Of a stretch of DNA of 43,665 bases, positions 7,921-16,312 are shown piece by piece. Source of the stretch: Mucilaginibacter sp. (GTDB taxonomy: Bacteria; Bacteroidota; Bacteroidia; Sphingobacteriales; Sphingobacteriaceae); NCBI GenBank assembly GCA_030445275.1, contig JAUCSE010000059.1, positions 1 to 43,665 of the forward strand. The letters run 5' to 3'. The translations under genes and the position numbers were made by a program. The number at the start of each line of letters is the position of its first letter. The stretch's first letter is position 1. A model generated the notes under the pieces. That model worked only from the letters and a program-made list of their open reading frames with translations, ran no database searches and had not been told where the DNA came from.

Positions 7921-9271
7921 AAAACCCAATCACCTTACACTGTTAAATACAGTACACCGTTTCTGCCTTTATACTATTACGCTGGTAATAACAGGTGTGT
8001 TATTTGTGGAAAACGCAAATGCACAAGACAGAACCATTACTTTAGATGAAGCCATAAAGCTAGGTTTAGACAACAGCAAAACTTTAAAACTTTCTCAATC
8101 AAAAGTTGACCAGGCTGTTTCTCAGTATAATCAAGCTAAGGACCAATCATTACCAACCGGTAAAATAAGCTATGGTTACACCCACGCCGAAATTCCGGCT
8201 AACAGGCTCGCTTTAGGTGCCGAAAGCTTTAGTTTACCAAACAGAGCTGATGCTTACCTGGGTATACTTACCTTAAACCAAACTATTTTTGAAGGTAATA
8301 AACTAAAATATGCCCGCCAGTCAACCGATCTGTTAACCCAGGTTGCCCGTTTGGATATTAATAATGATAAGGATCAGATCACTTATGATATTATCAGCGC
8401 GTATTATAGCTTGTACAAGGTATTGCAAAGCAAAAAGGTAGTTGAACAAAACTTAACCACTGTTGATGCTCAAATAAAACAGGCACAACGCTTTTTTAGC
8501 CAGGGACTGGTAACCAAAAATGATGTATTACGTTTCCAACTTCAAAGATCAAACATTGAGATTAACGGTGTAGATCTGGAAACCAATCGTCGCATTACCA
8601 ATTACAATCTGAATGTTTTGTTGGGTTTGCCTGAAGGCACTCAACTGAATATTGCGCAAATAACAGAAGCCGACAGGCAGATTGACCCATTAAGCAATTA
8701 CCTTGATACCGCTATGGCAAGTAGACCAGAATTACAGCAGTATGATTTGCGTACCAAAGTTGCTGAAACCAACATCAAAAGCATCAAGGCTAATGTATCG
8801 CCAACACTGGTAGCATCAGTTGCCGGATATTATGTTGATGCCAACATCAACCCGCTACCTAAAAATGGCAATTACATTACTCCCTTAACTGGAGGCTTAA
8901 CCCTGTCATGGAACTTTGGTACATTATGGACCAATAAAAACAAGGTTACCGAAGCTAAAATACAGCGCGAGCAAACAGTTATTAATAAAGGCATCACTGT
9001 TGACCGTATCAAAGATGAAGTGAACCAGAACTATCAGGACTATACATCGGCCCTGCACAAGATCAAGCTTTTACAGGTAGCTATTGAGCAAGCCGGCGAG
9101 AACAATAAAATTTTAGAATCGAAATATAAAAGCAATATATCATCAGCCACAGATCGCGCTGATGCCGAAACATTGCTTTACCAGGCACAGATCAATCTGG
9201 AACTGGCCAAGGCTGATGCAGGGCTTGCATACTACACATTATTAAAATCAACAGGAAAAATCAACAAATAA
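7904..9271 (+). CDS. TolC-family outer-membrane efflux protein
   Basis: 455 residues with a signal sequence (hydrophobic about 20-36, cleavage near NANAQ). Two TolC/OEP repeats follow: the first begins ITLDEAIKLGLDNSKTLKLSQ and ends with LNVLLGLPEG, and the second spans about 265-450 with long coiled-coil helices (VAETNIKSIKANVSPTL). TolC proteins form the trimeric channel-tunnel across the outer membrane. It overlaps the end of the TetR gene, and is followed after 26 nt by the HlyD-like adaptor, so the three structural genes encode one efflux pump. The start at 7904 leaves a slightly long charged n-region; a later start is possible but none is better. Confidence 0.9.
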   Translation: MTTRNKKPNHLTLLNTVHRFCLYTITLVITGVLFVENANAQDRTITLDEAIKLGLDNSKTLKLSQSKVDQAVSQYNQAKDQSLPTGKISYGYTHAEIPANRLALGAESFSLPNRADAYLGILTLNQTIFEGNKLKYARQSTDLLTQVARLDINNDKDQITYDIISAYYSLYKVLQSKKVVEQNLTTVDAQIKQAQRFFSQGLVTKNDVLRFQLQRSNIEINGVDLETNRRITNYNLNVLLGLPEGTQLNIAQITEADRQIDPLSNYLDTAMASRPELQQYDLRTKVAETNIKSIKANVSPTLVASVAGYYVDANINPLPKNGNYITPLTGGLTLSWNFGTLWTNKNKVTEAKIQREQTVINKGITVDRIKDEVNQNYQDYTSALHKIKLLQVAIEQAGENNKILESKYKSNISSATDRADAETLLYQAQINLELAKADAGLAYYTLLKSTGKINK

Positions 9272-9297
9272 TACTAAACCAATCAATAACATATAAA

Positions 9298-10359
9298 ATG
9301 GCAAAGGCACACGAAACACAGGAACAAGAACCCAAAAAGAAACCGAATAAAGTAATTCCAATTATATTAGGCGTATTACTTGTTGGTGGTATTATTTTCG
9401 GGATCAAAGAGTATATATACTACGGAAAACACATTGATACAGACGACGCGCAGATTGACGGCGATATAAGCCCGGTTGTTGCCCGCGTTGGCGGTTATGT
9501 TGACTCTATTTACTTTGAAGAAAATACGCATGTAAATGCAAACCAGATATTGGTTAAAATTGATGATCGCGACTATAAAGTTAAACTGGAGCAAGCTCAG
9601 GCTGCACAGGTTGGTGCAAGTGCAGGTATCAACGTAAATCAATCTCAAATTTTTGCTACCGCGGCAAATTCAGCAAGTGCAAGAGCAGAGGTTGTATCAA
9701 ATGCAGCACGTTTGGATAAGGTTAAAAAAGATTATGATCGTTATGCTAATCTGGTAAAGGATGGTTCTGTAACTCAGCAACAATTTGACCAGGCTAAATC
9801 TGATCTTGTAGTAGCACAAGCTACCTTGAAAGCCTCACAAGACTCTTACAAGGCAGCAGAGGAACAAATAGGCACATCACGCAGCCAGTTACAGGTTACC
9901 CACACAGGTGTATCACAAAGACAGGTTGATGTTGATTTTGCAAAACTGCAATTAACCTATACTACTATTAAAGCGCCTTCGGCTGGTTTAACATCTAAAA
10001 AGAGCATTCAATTGGGTCAGCTTGTACAAGCAGGGCAAACACTGTTTTCAATTATTAATGATAACAGCCTGTATGTAACCGCCAACTTTAAGGAAACCCA
10101 GCTTACCGATATGAAAAGCGGTCAGAAGGTGGAGATCGAAGTTGATGCTTTTCCTGATCTAAAGGTTGAAGGAGTTGTTTTTAACTTTTCGCCTGCCACA
10201 GGTGCTAAATTCTCTTTATTGCCACCGGATAATGCAACCGGAAACTTTGTAAAGGTTGTACAACGTGTACCTGTTAAAATTAAATTAAACGCCAGTAAAG
10301 AGGTGTTGGATAAATTACGCCCGGGAATGAGCGTAAAGGTTTCTGTAATTAAAGGATAA
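9298..10359 (+). CDS. HlyD/EmrA-type membrane fusion protein
   Basis: 353 residues: a short cytosolic Lys-rich tail, one transmembrane helix (about 21-38), then the biotinyl-lipoyl half-motif with TDDAQIDGDISPVVARVGGYV near 49-69, a long alpha-helical hairpin (about 95-205, Gln/Ala-rich) and the second lipoyl half with YTTIKAPSAGLTSKKSI. This is the EmrA layout: an inner-membrane-anchored periplasmic adaptor bridging an MFS pump to TolC. It lies between the tolC-like and emrB-like genes with gaps of 26 and 5 nt. Confidence 0.92.
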   Translation: MAKAHETQEQEPKKKPNKVIPIILGVLLVGGIIFGIKEYIYYGKHIDTDDAQIDGDISPVVARVGGYVDSIYFEENTHVNANQILVKIDDRDYKVKLEQAQAAQVGASAGINVNQSQIFATAANSASARAEVVSNAARLDKVKKDYDRYANLVKDGSVTQQQFDQAKSDLVVAQATLKASQDSYKAAEEQIGTSRSQLQVTHTGVSQRQVDVDFAKLQLTYTTIKAPSAGLTSKKSIQLGQLVQAGQTLFSIINDNSLYVTANFKETQLTDMKSGQKVEIEVDAFPDLKVEGVVFNFSPATGAKFSLLPPDNATGNFVKVVQRVPVKIKLNASKEVLDKLRPGMSVKVSVIKG

Positions 10360-10364
10360 ATAAC

Positions 10365-11912
10365 ATGGCTGAAACAGGCTTTAAAAAATGGATCATCACG
10401 ATCACGGTTATCATAGCTTCATTACTGGAGCTTATTGATACCACAATCGTGAACGTATCGCTGCCCGATATACAGGGTAACCTTGGCGCTACGCTGGAAG
10501 ATGCGGCCTGGGTAGTTACCGGTTATGCTGTGGCAAACGTAATTGTGCTTCCTATGTCAGGTTGGCTGGGAAGCCGTTTCGGGCGCAAAAACTACTTTAT
10601 AACATCTATTATTGTATTTACCATTGCTTCTTTTTTATGTGGTAACGCTACCAGTCTTAGTGAGCTGGTTGCATTCAGAATATTGCAGGGCATAGCTGGT
10701 GGTGGTTTAATATCAACCTCACAGGCCATATTGATTGAAACCTGGCCGCGTGAGGAAATAGGCACGGCTACCGCATTGTTTGGTTTAGGTGCGGTAGTAG
10801 GGCCTACTGTAGGACCTACTATTGGTGGATACATTACTGACCACTCTTCATGGAGATGGATATTTTATGTAAACATTCCGGTGGGCGCATTGGCGGCATT
10901 TTTTGCCTACACCTTTGTGCGCGAAACACCTAAGGACGCGAAAGGAAAACCTGTAGACTGGTGGGGCATTCTGCTGCTGGCTATTTCAGTGGGCAGCTTA
11001 CAAACCATTCTTGAAAAAGGTGAAACGGAAGATTGGTTTGCTACAACTTATATAACCGTACTCAGTGTAGCTGCTGTATTAGCTTTAATCCTGTTTGTAT
11101 GGCGCGAAACAAGTATTGACTACCCCATAGTGAACTTTGCCATCATGAGGCACCGTAGTTTTGCGGTGGGTATGGTTACCTCCTTTGTGCTCGGCTTTGG
11201 GCTTTATGGGTCTACGTTTGTATTCCCTGTGTTTTGCCAGAACCTGCTCGGCTTTACCGCGCAACAAACGGGCGAGATCCTGTTTCCTGGTGGGCTATGT
11301 ACCATTATCATGATGCCATTTATAGGTAAAATGCTCAATAAAAACATCCCGGCTCAGTTTATGGCAACCGCGGGGATGTTCCTGTTCTTTGTATTTACCA
11401 CCATGCTAAGTAATTCAACTTTAGCCGTAGGACCGGGTAACTTCTTTATACCTCTGGTAATACGCGGTGTGGGTATGGCTTTATTATTTGTTCCTTTAAC
11501 CACATTGGCTATTGCCGACTTAAAAGGAGCTGAAATAGGACAGGGAACCGGCCTAAATAACATGATGCGTCAATTAGGCGGATCATTTGGTATTGCCACC
11601 CTTACCACACTTATCCATATACGCCAGGGAGTGCACCGTAATAACCTTTTAACAAATGTTACGTCAACCAATCCGGCTTTTGTTGATCGCTTTAACGCGT
11701 ATCTGCATGGCTTCATGGCTAAAGGACACTCCTTAATTGATGCCACGCAAATGGCATATGGAGCCGTAGAAGGTGCTGTTACCAGACAGGCAATGTTATT
11801 AACTTATGATGATGCTTACTGGGTATCAGGTTTGATCATGTTATTTTCTATACCGTTACTGTATTTGCAGCCGTTCAAAAAGAATGCTAAAGTACCAGTT
11901 GACGTGCATTAA
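10365..11912 (+). CDS. DHA2-family MFS multidrug transporter, EmrB-like
   Basis: 515 residues and about 14 hydrophobic helices, the DHA2 (14-TM) class. Diagnostic segments are LLELIDTTIVNVSLPDI (motif D1, about 20-36), WLGSRFGRKNYF (motif A, about 67-78), RILQGIAGGGLISTSQA (motif B), and GLGAVVGPTVGPTIGGYI (motif C, antiporter signature). It exports hydrophobic compounds against H+ through the adaptor and the TolC-like channel encoded just upstream. Its start is 5 nt after the adaptor stop. A hairpin terminator follows at 11920-11951. Confidence 0.92.
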   Translation: MAETGFKKWIITITVIIASLLELIDTTIVNVSLPDIQGNLGATLEDAAWVVTGYAVANVIVLPMSGWLGSRFGRKNYFITSIIVFTIASFLCGNATSLSELVAFRILQGIAGGGLISTSQAILIETWPREEIGTATALFGLGAVVGPTVGPTIGGYITDHSSWRWIFYVNIPVGALAAFFAYTFVRETPKDAKGKPVDWWGILLLAISVGSLQTILEKGETEDWFATTYITVLSVAAVLALILFVWRETSIDYPIVNFAIMRHRSFAVGMVTSFVLGFGLYGSTFVFPVFCQNLLGFTAQQTGEILFPGGLCTIIMMPFIGKMLNKNIPAQFMATAGMFLFFVFTTMLSNSTLAVGPGNFFIPLVIRGVGMALLFVPLTTLAIADLKGAEIGQGTGLNNMMRQLGGSFGIATLTTLIHIRQGVHRNNLLTNVTSTNPAFVDRFNAYLHGFMAKGHSLIDATQMAYGAVEGAVTRQAMLLTYDDAYWVSGLIMLFSIPLLYLQPFKKNAKVPVDVH

Positions 11913-11919
11913 AATGATA

Positions 11920-11951
11920 AAAGCCGTTCCACTATTACCTGGAACGGCTTT
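11920..11951 (+). terminator. Terminator of the efflux operon
   Basis: AAAGCCGTTCCA pairs perfectly with TGGAACGGCTTT across an 8-nt loop. The following tract is TCCCC then A-rich rather than T-rich on the plus strand, so termination strength is uncertain. Confidence 0.65.
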
Positions 11952-12115
11952 CCCCAAAAAAAATTAACAATTAAAATTTTAGTACTTACCCCGAGGGCTT
12001 TAATGCTTACAATAAAAATTATTGCAAAGCCAGGGCCTGTTTAATCTTAGGTATAAATTTAGAAGTTTTTAATTAAGAAACGCAAATTAAATTCAGTAAT
12101 AAACTACAATTTGTG

Positions 12116-12161
12116 AAAAAGACATGAAATTTGTAAAAATTTACGATTTTCATGTCTTTTT
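12116..12161. terminator. Bidirectional hairpin between the convergent emrB and ahpD-like genes
   Basis: AAAAAGACATGAAAT (12116-12130) pairs with ATTTTCATGTCTTTTT (from 12146). A nine-T run follows on the plus strand and a T5 run on the minus strand, so it can end transcription from both sides. Confidence 0.6.
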
Positions 12162-12185
12162 TTTTCTAAAACTTACTTTCTGGTA

Positions 12186-12770
12186 CTAAAAAATAATCTT
12201 GCCGGTTGAGGTAACCAGTGATGCAATACGAACGGCATCAAAAATCCGCTCTTCGGTAGTTGCTAATTTTATCAATGAGTCCTCATGTGCATTAACGCAC
12301 ATTTCGCAACCATTAACCGCCGAGATGGCAAGGCTCATTAATTCAAAAAACTCTTTACCTGTTACCGGTTTCATCATCAACTGCATCCGTATACGGGCAG
12401 GTATCTGAGTATATTTTTCTTTCTGGGTAAAATGCCTGAACCTGTAGAACACATTATTGGAGGCCAGCAATGAAGCACAACCAACGGCTTCGGCTATCTC
12501 GGCAGCATCAGCGCCCTGCTCTTCAGCATATTTAGTGAAAAATACGGTAAGCGGTTTGTTATTGTTGTTAACAGCAGTACTCAGTCCTAACAGGGCGCAC
12601 TCTTTAGCTGCTAAATGAGCCGATGTAAGTGTACTTGTAAAATTTAACTTTAAATCGCGTAAGTATCGTGATTCGCCTTTTTCAAGCAGGGTAAGCGCTT
12701 CTGTTCTGTAATCATTATCTAATCCAATACTTTCCAGTAATTCCTGGATCACTTCGGTGCTTTCGTTCAT
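12186..12770 (-). CDS. AhpD-like carboxymuconolactone decarboxylase-family protein
   Basis: 194 residues, all helical. The AhpD active-site pattern CxxCxxxH is intact: Cys155, Cys158 and His162 in NGCEMCVNAHE. In the family these cysteines act as a disulfide reductase that recycles the peroxiredoxin AhpC. The gene lies directly downstream of an AhpC-like peroxiredoxin on the same strand, which strongly supports that pairing. They are separated by 153 bp containing a palindromic repeat and a terminator-like hairpin, so it may have lower expression or its own promoter. Confidence 0.85.
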   Translation of the reverse strand: MNESTEVIQELLESIGLDNDYRTEALTLLEKGESRYLRDLKLNFTSTLTSAHLAAKECALLGLSTAVNNNNKPLTVFFTKYAEEQGADAAEIAEAVGCASLLASNNVFYRFRHFTQKEKYTQIPARIRMQLMMKPVTGKEFFELMSLAISAVNGCEMCVNAHEDSLIKLATTEERIFDAVRIASLVTSTGKIIF

Positions 12771-12779
12771 GGTTTTATT

Positions 12780-12858
12780 TAGCTTAAAGCGAAAAGCTGA
12801 AGGCTTAAAGCTTTAAAATTTAAATAGCTTTCGGCTTTATGCCTTAGGCTTTCAGCTT
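12780..12858. repeat. Imperfect palindromic repeat between ahpD-like and ahpC-like genes
   Basis: AAGCTGAAGGCTTAAAGC (from 12794) pairs with GCCTTAGGCTTTCAGCTT (12841-12858) at 15 of 18 positions, and GCTTAAAGC units are repeated internally. It is low-complexity, intergenic, and has no ORF. Confidence 0.55.
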
Positions 12859-12870
12859 ATATAGGTTATA

Positions 12871-12902
12871 AAAAATCCCCGCACAAAATTAAGTGTACGA
12901 GG
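12871..12902 (-). terminator. Rho-independent terminator of the ahpC-like gene
   Basis: On the minus strand CCTCGTACAC pairs with GTGCGGGG over an 8-9 nt loop and is followed by a T6 tract (12871-12876). Confidence 0.65.
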
Positions 12903-12923
12903 AATATAAAATTAATAGGGGTA

Positions 12924-13469
12924 TTAAACGGTAAGTGTTTCCTGACCTTTTTCCCAGTTACATGGGCAAAGTTCGTCTGTTTGTAAACCATCTAGTACGC
13001 GCAAAACTTCTTTCACATTACGGCCAACGCTTAAATCGTTAACAGATACCCAACGAATAATGCCGGTAGGATCAATGATGAAAGTTGCACGGTAAGCAAT
13101 TTTTTCGGTAGGCTCTAATATACCCAGGTCCTCAGCTAATGATTTTGAAGTATCGGCAAGCATTGGGAATTTAAGGCCACGCAAATCATCGTGGTTGTTT
13201 CTCCATGCCAGATGTACAAATTCTGAATCTGTTGAAGCACCGATCAAACGGGTTTCGCGATCCCTGAATTCGCCGTAGTTTTTGTTAAACTCAGCAATCT
13301 CAGTTGGGCAAACAAAAGTAAAATCCTTTGGCCACCAGAACATTACTGTCCAAACGTTATCGTCATTTACCAGGTACTCAGAAGTTAGCGTTTCAAACTC
13401 TTTTCCTTTTTCAAGGTTTGTTACAGCTATTTTAGAAAATTGAGGGAATTTTTGTCCTATCGTTAACAT
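12924..13469 (-). CDS. AhpC-like 2-Cys peroxiredoxin
   Basis: 181 residues, normal for bacterial AhpC. The peroxidatic cysteine is Cys54 in DFTFVCPTEIAEF, with the conserved Pro/Thr around it and the catalytic Arg in AYRATFIIDP. The C-terminal resolving region is ELCPCNW (Cys168/Cys170), a CPC form like that of AhpE/AhpC proteins served by AhpD. It reduces H2O2, organic hydroperoxides and peroxynitrite in the cytoplasm. A TATATTTG -7 box lies 25-33 nt upstream. The AhpD-like gene follows downstream. Confidence 0.93.
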   Translation of the reverse strand: MLTIGQKFPQFSKIAVTNLEKGKEFETLTSEYLVNDDNVWTVMFWWPKDFTFVCPTEIAEFNKNYGEFRDRETRLIGASTDSEFVHLAWRNNHDDLRGLKFPMLADTSKSLAEDLGILEPTEKIAYRATFIIDPTGIIRWVSVNDLSVGRNVKEVLRVLDGLQTDELCPCNWEKGQETLTV

Positions 13470-13494
13470 AATTGCTATTTCTTTATTATTTATG

Positions 13495-13502
13495 CAAATA
13501 TA
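13495..13502 (-). promoter_or_regulatory. Candidate -7 box of the ahpC-like gene
   Basis: TATATTTG matches TAnnTTTG and would give a leader of about 20 nt. A -33 TTTG is not evident at the normal distance, which may mean an activator is needed. Confidence 0.45.
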
Positions 13503-13656
13503 AGGATTTTAAGACCTCTTAAGCATTTTAAAAATCTATGGCATATAGATTTTATTTATAGCTGATATTAATCATATCATCCTTAATTATTTACATAAAA
13601 ACCGGGCTAATTTACTGACCTTTTTATACTTTATTTAAAATACTTACCTTGGTACA

Positions 13657-15561
13657 ATGAAAGCCAAACATATCATTATCATATTAATTGCAGCAGTGGT
13701 TTTAGTTTGCGGTTTTTTATTTATCCGCGGTAAATACCTAACTAAACCCGAAAAGGGAGAGGTTGTGCAATTTTTAAATGCTTTTAATACCCAGGTAAAA
13801 GCCGGGAATGCAGACTCGGCACGCTTGTTTTTTGAAACCGGACCAAAGAGCAAGGGTATCAGCACGCTCCTTAATGTGCTAACCGGTAAAACAAGTATTA
13901 ACGGCAAATCAAAACCGCTTTTTAAAGTAAGTTTAAATATTGATGACAGTCACATTAATTTTGTAAATCCAGAACTATCAGTTGCCATAATTACCGCGAG
14001 TTTTGCACATGATGGTATAGAAACACGGCTATCAACATTAACCTTTACCATACATAAGGTTGGGAATAAACAATACAAAATTTATAAAATCAATACCGAT
14101 GAATTTGCAGTTGGTTACTCGGCCTACCAAAACCTGGTGATCAACAAAACCACTCCTGAAAAAGACATTTACAACCCCATAACGCTTGCCGCGTTTAAAG
14201 CTGCAGAACAGTTGAAAACCCGTTATGACAGCGTATTATGGTTTGATCACGTCAACAATAAAACATTTTATTATGTAATAAAGGGTAAGGTTGGTGACGA
14301 TTTTTACTCAGAGGCTAGTGACAAGAAAGACCAAGAGTCGCCGGCATATAAAATGGGACTCGTTAACCCGGACCTAAAAGAGATCATTCCTGCAGAATAT
14401 GACATGATACATAATATTGGCGGAACAATTGATAGTTTGATAGAGGTAGAAAAAGGCAATAAAAGGGGTTTGTATAATCTGGACGGAAAAAATATTTTAC
14501 CGGTTAATTACGATCAGATATTTCCATTAAAAGATGGCGAAAACTTAGCTCTCTTAAAAAACACGGATGGCTATTATTATTTAAAAAATGACCTGTCAAT
14601 ATCAGATAAAATAACCGATCTTAAAATTGCCGACGTTTTGTCAAAGATTAAAACCTATGGCGATTCCTATACCCTGTCTGATAAAAGTTCAAAAAACATT
14701 ATGGAGTTTAACTCCCGCGACACGTACACCTCCCTCATCATTGCACCATCATACCTTGTCGATTGGCAAATACTACCCAAATTCATTCATTTCCAAAATC
14801 CATTGAGAAAATTAAGCGAAGACACCATGGGCGATGGTGACGGCAGTCTTTCATTGTCAATTAAATTTGATGGCGATAATAAAGAAGAAAGTAATAATTG
14901 GTTTCAAAGCGCCTTTTACTCTGTTGTTGATGATTATTTAGGTGGGCGATCAGGCTTATATACCACTAAAAAGGTACTCCTGGTTGATAAAAAACAAAAC
15001 CGGATATTGAGTTTTAATGCTGATAGCTATTTTGGCGAGGGCGAAGGTGGAGGCAAGTTATCAGGCTCTTGCAATGAAAATTATTTAAGGGCTCTTAATG
15101 ATTCGTTGTTTGAGTTTAAAACCACATCGGTACTCGGCCAGGCTTTATTGGATAGCAGTGAATACCTGGATGAGGGCCCACACTATCATTACCTCCAAAT
15201 AAAGGCTGGCAAACTGGTAGCCTTAAAAAGCGTCCGGCAATTCCCTACCCAATATGTTAAACTGGATGACTCCTATTTGCAAGGTTGTTATGTGCTCACC
15301 CATTATAATAATGATCAGCAACAAAGCAAAACCCTTGATCATATTACTCCCGCTATCCTGCAGCTGATGAAAAATGAAATCTATGCATCATACCAGTATA
15401 AATTTAAAAATGAACGCTGGAATACCGTATTTATAAACCGTTTTGATAAAGGAACGCTTGCTAATGTTGATGATTCCCTTACCACTATTGATAAATATAA
15501 CATCAGCTTTATTAACAATAAACTGAATGGGCAAAAGGGTAATACATTAGCGGCCAAATGA
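13657..15561 (+). CDS. Membrane-anchored protein with WG-repeat-like region
   Basis: 634 residues. An uncleaved N-terminal helix (about 5-24) anchors it; the rest should face the periplasm. Residues about 225-310 contain units like NKRGLYNLDGKNILPVNYDQI, the pattern of WG (KWG) repeats, in which aromatic/glycine strands form a beta-propeller-like stack. No catalytic motif is visible. The downstream DUF2306 gene overlaps it by 4 nt (ATGA), so they form one transcript. A secreted or envelope-associated binding role is plausible but unproven. Confidence 0.7.
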   Translation: MKAKHIIIILIAAVVLVCGFLFIRGKYLTKPEKGEVVQFLNAFNTQVKAGNADSARLFFETGPKSKGISTLLNVLTGKTSINGKSKPLFKVSLNIDDSHINFVNPELSVAIITASFAHDGIETRLSTLTFTIHKVGNKQYKIYKINTDEFAVGYSAYQNLVINKTTPEKDIYNPITLAAFKAAEQLKTRYDSVLWFDHVNNKTFYYVIKGKVGDDFYSEASDKKDQESPAYKMGLVNPDLKEIIPAEYDMIHNIGGTIDSLIEVEKGNKRGLYNLDGKNILPVNYDQIFPLKDGENLALLKNTDGYYYLKNDLSISDKITDLKIADVLSKIKTYGDSYTLSDKSSKNIMEFNSRDTYTSLIIAPSYLVDWQILPKFIHFQNPLRKLSEDTMGDGDGSLSLSIKFDGDNKEESNNWFQSAFYSVVDDYLGGRSGLYTTKKVLLVDKKQNRILSFNADSYFGEGEGGGKLSGSCNENYLRALNDSLFEFKTTSVLGQALLDSSEYLDEGPHYHYLQIKAGKLVALKSVRQFPTQYVKLDDSYLQGCYVLTHYNNDQQQSKTLDHITPAILQLMKNEIYASYQYKFKNERWNTVFINRFDKGTLANVDDSLTTIDKYNISFINNKLNGQKGNTLAAK

Positions 15562-16190
15562 GCATTACCGGACGTTTATTACGGTACTTCGCGTTTTTTT
15601 GGATACTTATATTAAGCCTGGGCACTTTTGTTCAATACCTTAATTTTAAGCACGATACCGTTTTTTTAAGTTTCAAACAGGCTGCTATTAAAACCGGCTG
15701 GTATATGCCGGCCTTTTACTGTCATATTTTTGGCAGCAGCATTATTCTGATAGCAGGCTTTTTCCAATTTTCAAAAAAGGTGTACAATAATCGCCCTTTG
15801 CATAAAGCATTAGGTAAGTTATATATTTTTGGTGTGCTATTCTTTGCCGCGCCGGGGGCGTATGTTATGACACTGTTCATCAACCGGGGCAAAGGGGTTT
15901 TCGCATCTTTCCTGATCCAGAATACTTTATGGGTAGCCTTTACCCTATCAGCCTTCTTGTTAATTAAGAACAGTAAAGTTAATGCTCATGTTAAAATGAT
16001 GAGGCGCAGTTATGCCCTGGCCTTTGCCGCGGTAACACTCCGCTTTTACATATGGCTGTTTACCGTTTTAGGCAATGGTGTAAATTTTGAAAACAATTAC
16101 CTCATCATAGCCTTTTTAAGCTGGGTGCCCAATTTGTTGCTGGTGGAACTGATAAATCGGTATGATAAAGCCCCCTATCAAGCTATATAA
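15558..16190 (+). CDS. DUF2306 family integral membrane protein
   Basis: 210 residues with about six hydrophobic segments. The pattern with HIFGSSIILIAGFFQF, the conserved RPLHKALGKLYIFGVL, and later HVKMMRRSYALAFAAVTLR fits DUF2306; its conserved His/Arg residues resemble cytochrome b561-like heme sites, but heme binding is speculation. It starts in the stop codon of the preceding gene (ATGA) and is therefore translationally coupled to it. Function unknown. Confidence 0.8.
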   Translation: MSITGRLLRYFAFFWILILSLGTFVQYLNFKHDTVFLSFKQAAIKTGWYMPAFYCHIFGSSIILIAGFFQFSKKVYNNRPLHKALGKLYIFGVLFFAAPGAYVMTLFINRGKGVFASFLIQNTLWVAFTLSAFLLIKNSKVNAHVKMMRRSYALAFAAVTLRFYIWLFTVLGNGVNFENNYLIIAFLSWVPNLLLVELINRYDKAPYQAI

Positions 16191-16200
16191 TTAACAAAAT

Positions 16201-16298
16201 CATGTCATTGCGATCCGCCGAATGGCGGAGTGGCAATCACATACTTTACAGAGCGGATCTGCAGAGTTCGCGATTGCTTCGTTCTTCGCAATGACATG
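16201..16298. repeat. GTCAT-ended palindromic element, family B copy 1
   Basis: Ends CATGTCATTGCGA and TCGCAATGACATG are exact complements, and inside is a small CCGCCGAATGGCGG hairpin. The 98-bp element lies between the convergent DUF2306 and gapN genes. Related copies are at 23272, 34185 and 38145. Confidence 0.85.
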
Positions 16299-16312
16299 CT
16301 AATAGATATAAC

